Of a stretch of DNA of 64,000 nucleotides, positions 63,746-64,000 are shown piece after piece. The translations under genes and the position numbers were made by a program. The notes under the pieces were generated by a model that was not told the DNA's origin, ran no database searches, and saw nothing but the letters and a program-made list of their open reading frames with translations. Source of the DNA: Hoplostethus atlanticus (Eukaryota; Chordata; Actinopteri; Trachichthyiformes; Trachichthyidae). Where the stretch lies: contig JAXDDX010000186.1 of assembly GCA_034670405.1 (NCBI GenBank), positions 434,001-498,000 of the forward strand, in the 5' to 3' direction. Each line of letters begins with the position of its first letter. The first letter of the stretch is position 1.

Positions 63746-64000
63746 GCATGTTAAGCAAAGTGAACATTGTGTGTGTTTTATGAACCAAACAGAGGATTTT
63801 TTTTTTTTTATTATTCATTTTTTAATTTAATTTTGTTTAGTCTACAGTTTATTTCACTTAACGATTCCCTGAGTGTCACTTGCAATTCCCTCAGTTCTAT
63901 GGCAACATTATCAAGAGAATTTATAATTAGTGGGATTGCTGTGTAAACAGCAAACCCACTATTGTAATCCGACTTTTTTCTTCTGTGCGCTTTTTTTGCT
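63746..64000. other. flank and start of another repeat
   Basis: From about 63932, GTGGGATTGCTGTGTAAACA and AGCAAACCCACTATTG form a small hairpin typical of the end of a fish MITE, cut by the window end. Confidence 0.4.

Overview
The window is nuclear DNA of a ray-finned (teleost-type) fish. It shows vertebrate GT-AG split genes whose proteins read as vertebrate orthologues. Their introns are filled with the DNA-transposon and LINE mix typical of fishes: Tc1, hAT, piggyBac, Kolobok-like, Harbinger, ISL2EU, L2, L1 and tRNA-SINE. I cannot name the species. No LTR retroelement, Polinton, rRNA, tRNA gene or CRISPR array was recognised.

Two host genes lie on the + strand, head to tail. (1) spdl1 (Spindly, the kinetochore/dynein-dynactin adaptor): eleven coding exons are visible from 264 to the stop at 27445, and the 5' exons lie upstream of the window. 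The exons join in phase into 487 codons. They include the Spindly box and a C-terminal CAQQ farnesylation box. One coding exon (22799-25403) appears to be split by a 2.36-kb hAT element with a perfect 8-bp target duplication. (2) sil1 (the ER nucleotide-exchange factor for BiP/HSPA5): a probable non-coding first exon ends at 29543, the ATG is at 30489 and the stop at 59684. Eleven coding exons join in phase into 427 aa with a signal peptide and an armadillo-like core.

Layout. 1-5890: spdl1 intron with an L2-type LINE remnant, a 4-kb hAT (998-4963) and a second hAT inside its transposase (1486-3616). 8.4-19.2 kb: one spdl1 intron with a Russian-doll stack. A Kolobok-like THAP element (8854-16724) holds a Charlie-type hAT (9243-15363), which holds a piggyBac derivative (9305-11547) and a short hAT (12773-14046). 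Two further inverted-repeat layers may surround it. A tRNA-SINE and another short hAT follow. 19.5-21.3 kb: a second copy of the Kolobok-like element, which serves as the empty-site reference for the first. 27.4-30.4 kb: spdl1 3' UTR, short intergenic region and sil1 promoter area. 32.4-42.6 kb: one sil1 intron with a Tc1 element and a 7.5-kb ISL2EU transposon. The ISL2EU carries opposed THAP-DDE transposase and SWIM/YqaJ-nuclease genes and is itself interrupted by an L2-type LINE. 42.7-49.2 kb: a palindromic hAT MITE, an endonuclease-type LINE that has lost its RT core, L1 scraps and a 655-bp foldback element. 49.5-54.8 kb: a 139-bp-arm hairpin and a piggyBac element (50651-53940). 55.2-58.7 kb: three different Tc1 families side by side. 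59.7-64 kb: sil1 3' flank, L1 and Tc1 scraps and a Harbinger transposase gene with substituted catalytic residues.

The two host genes act in different places (mitotic kinetochore and ER lumen), and nothing here suggests they work together. The most notable observation is the hAT inside the spdl1 coding exon. Weak splice sites at its borders would remove it in frame, so it may be a case of intron birth. The ISL2EU and the nested stack are the next most informative.
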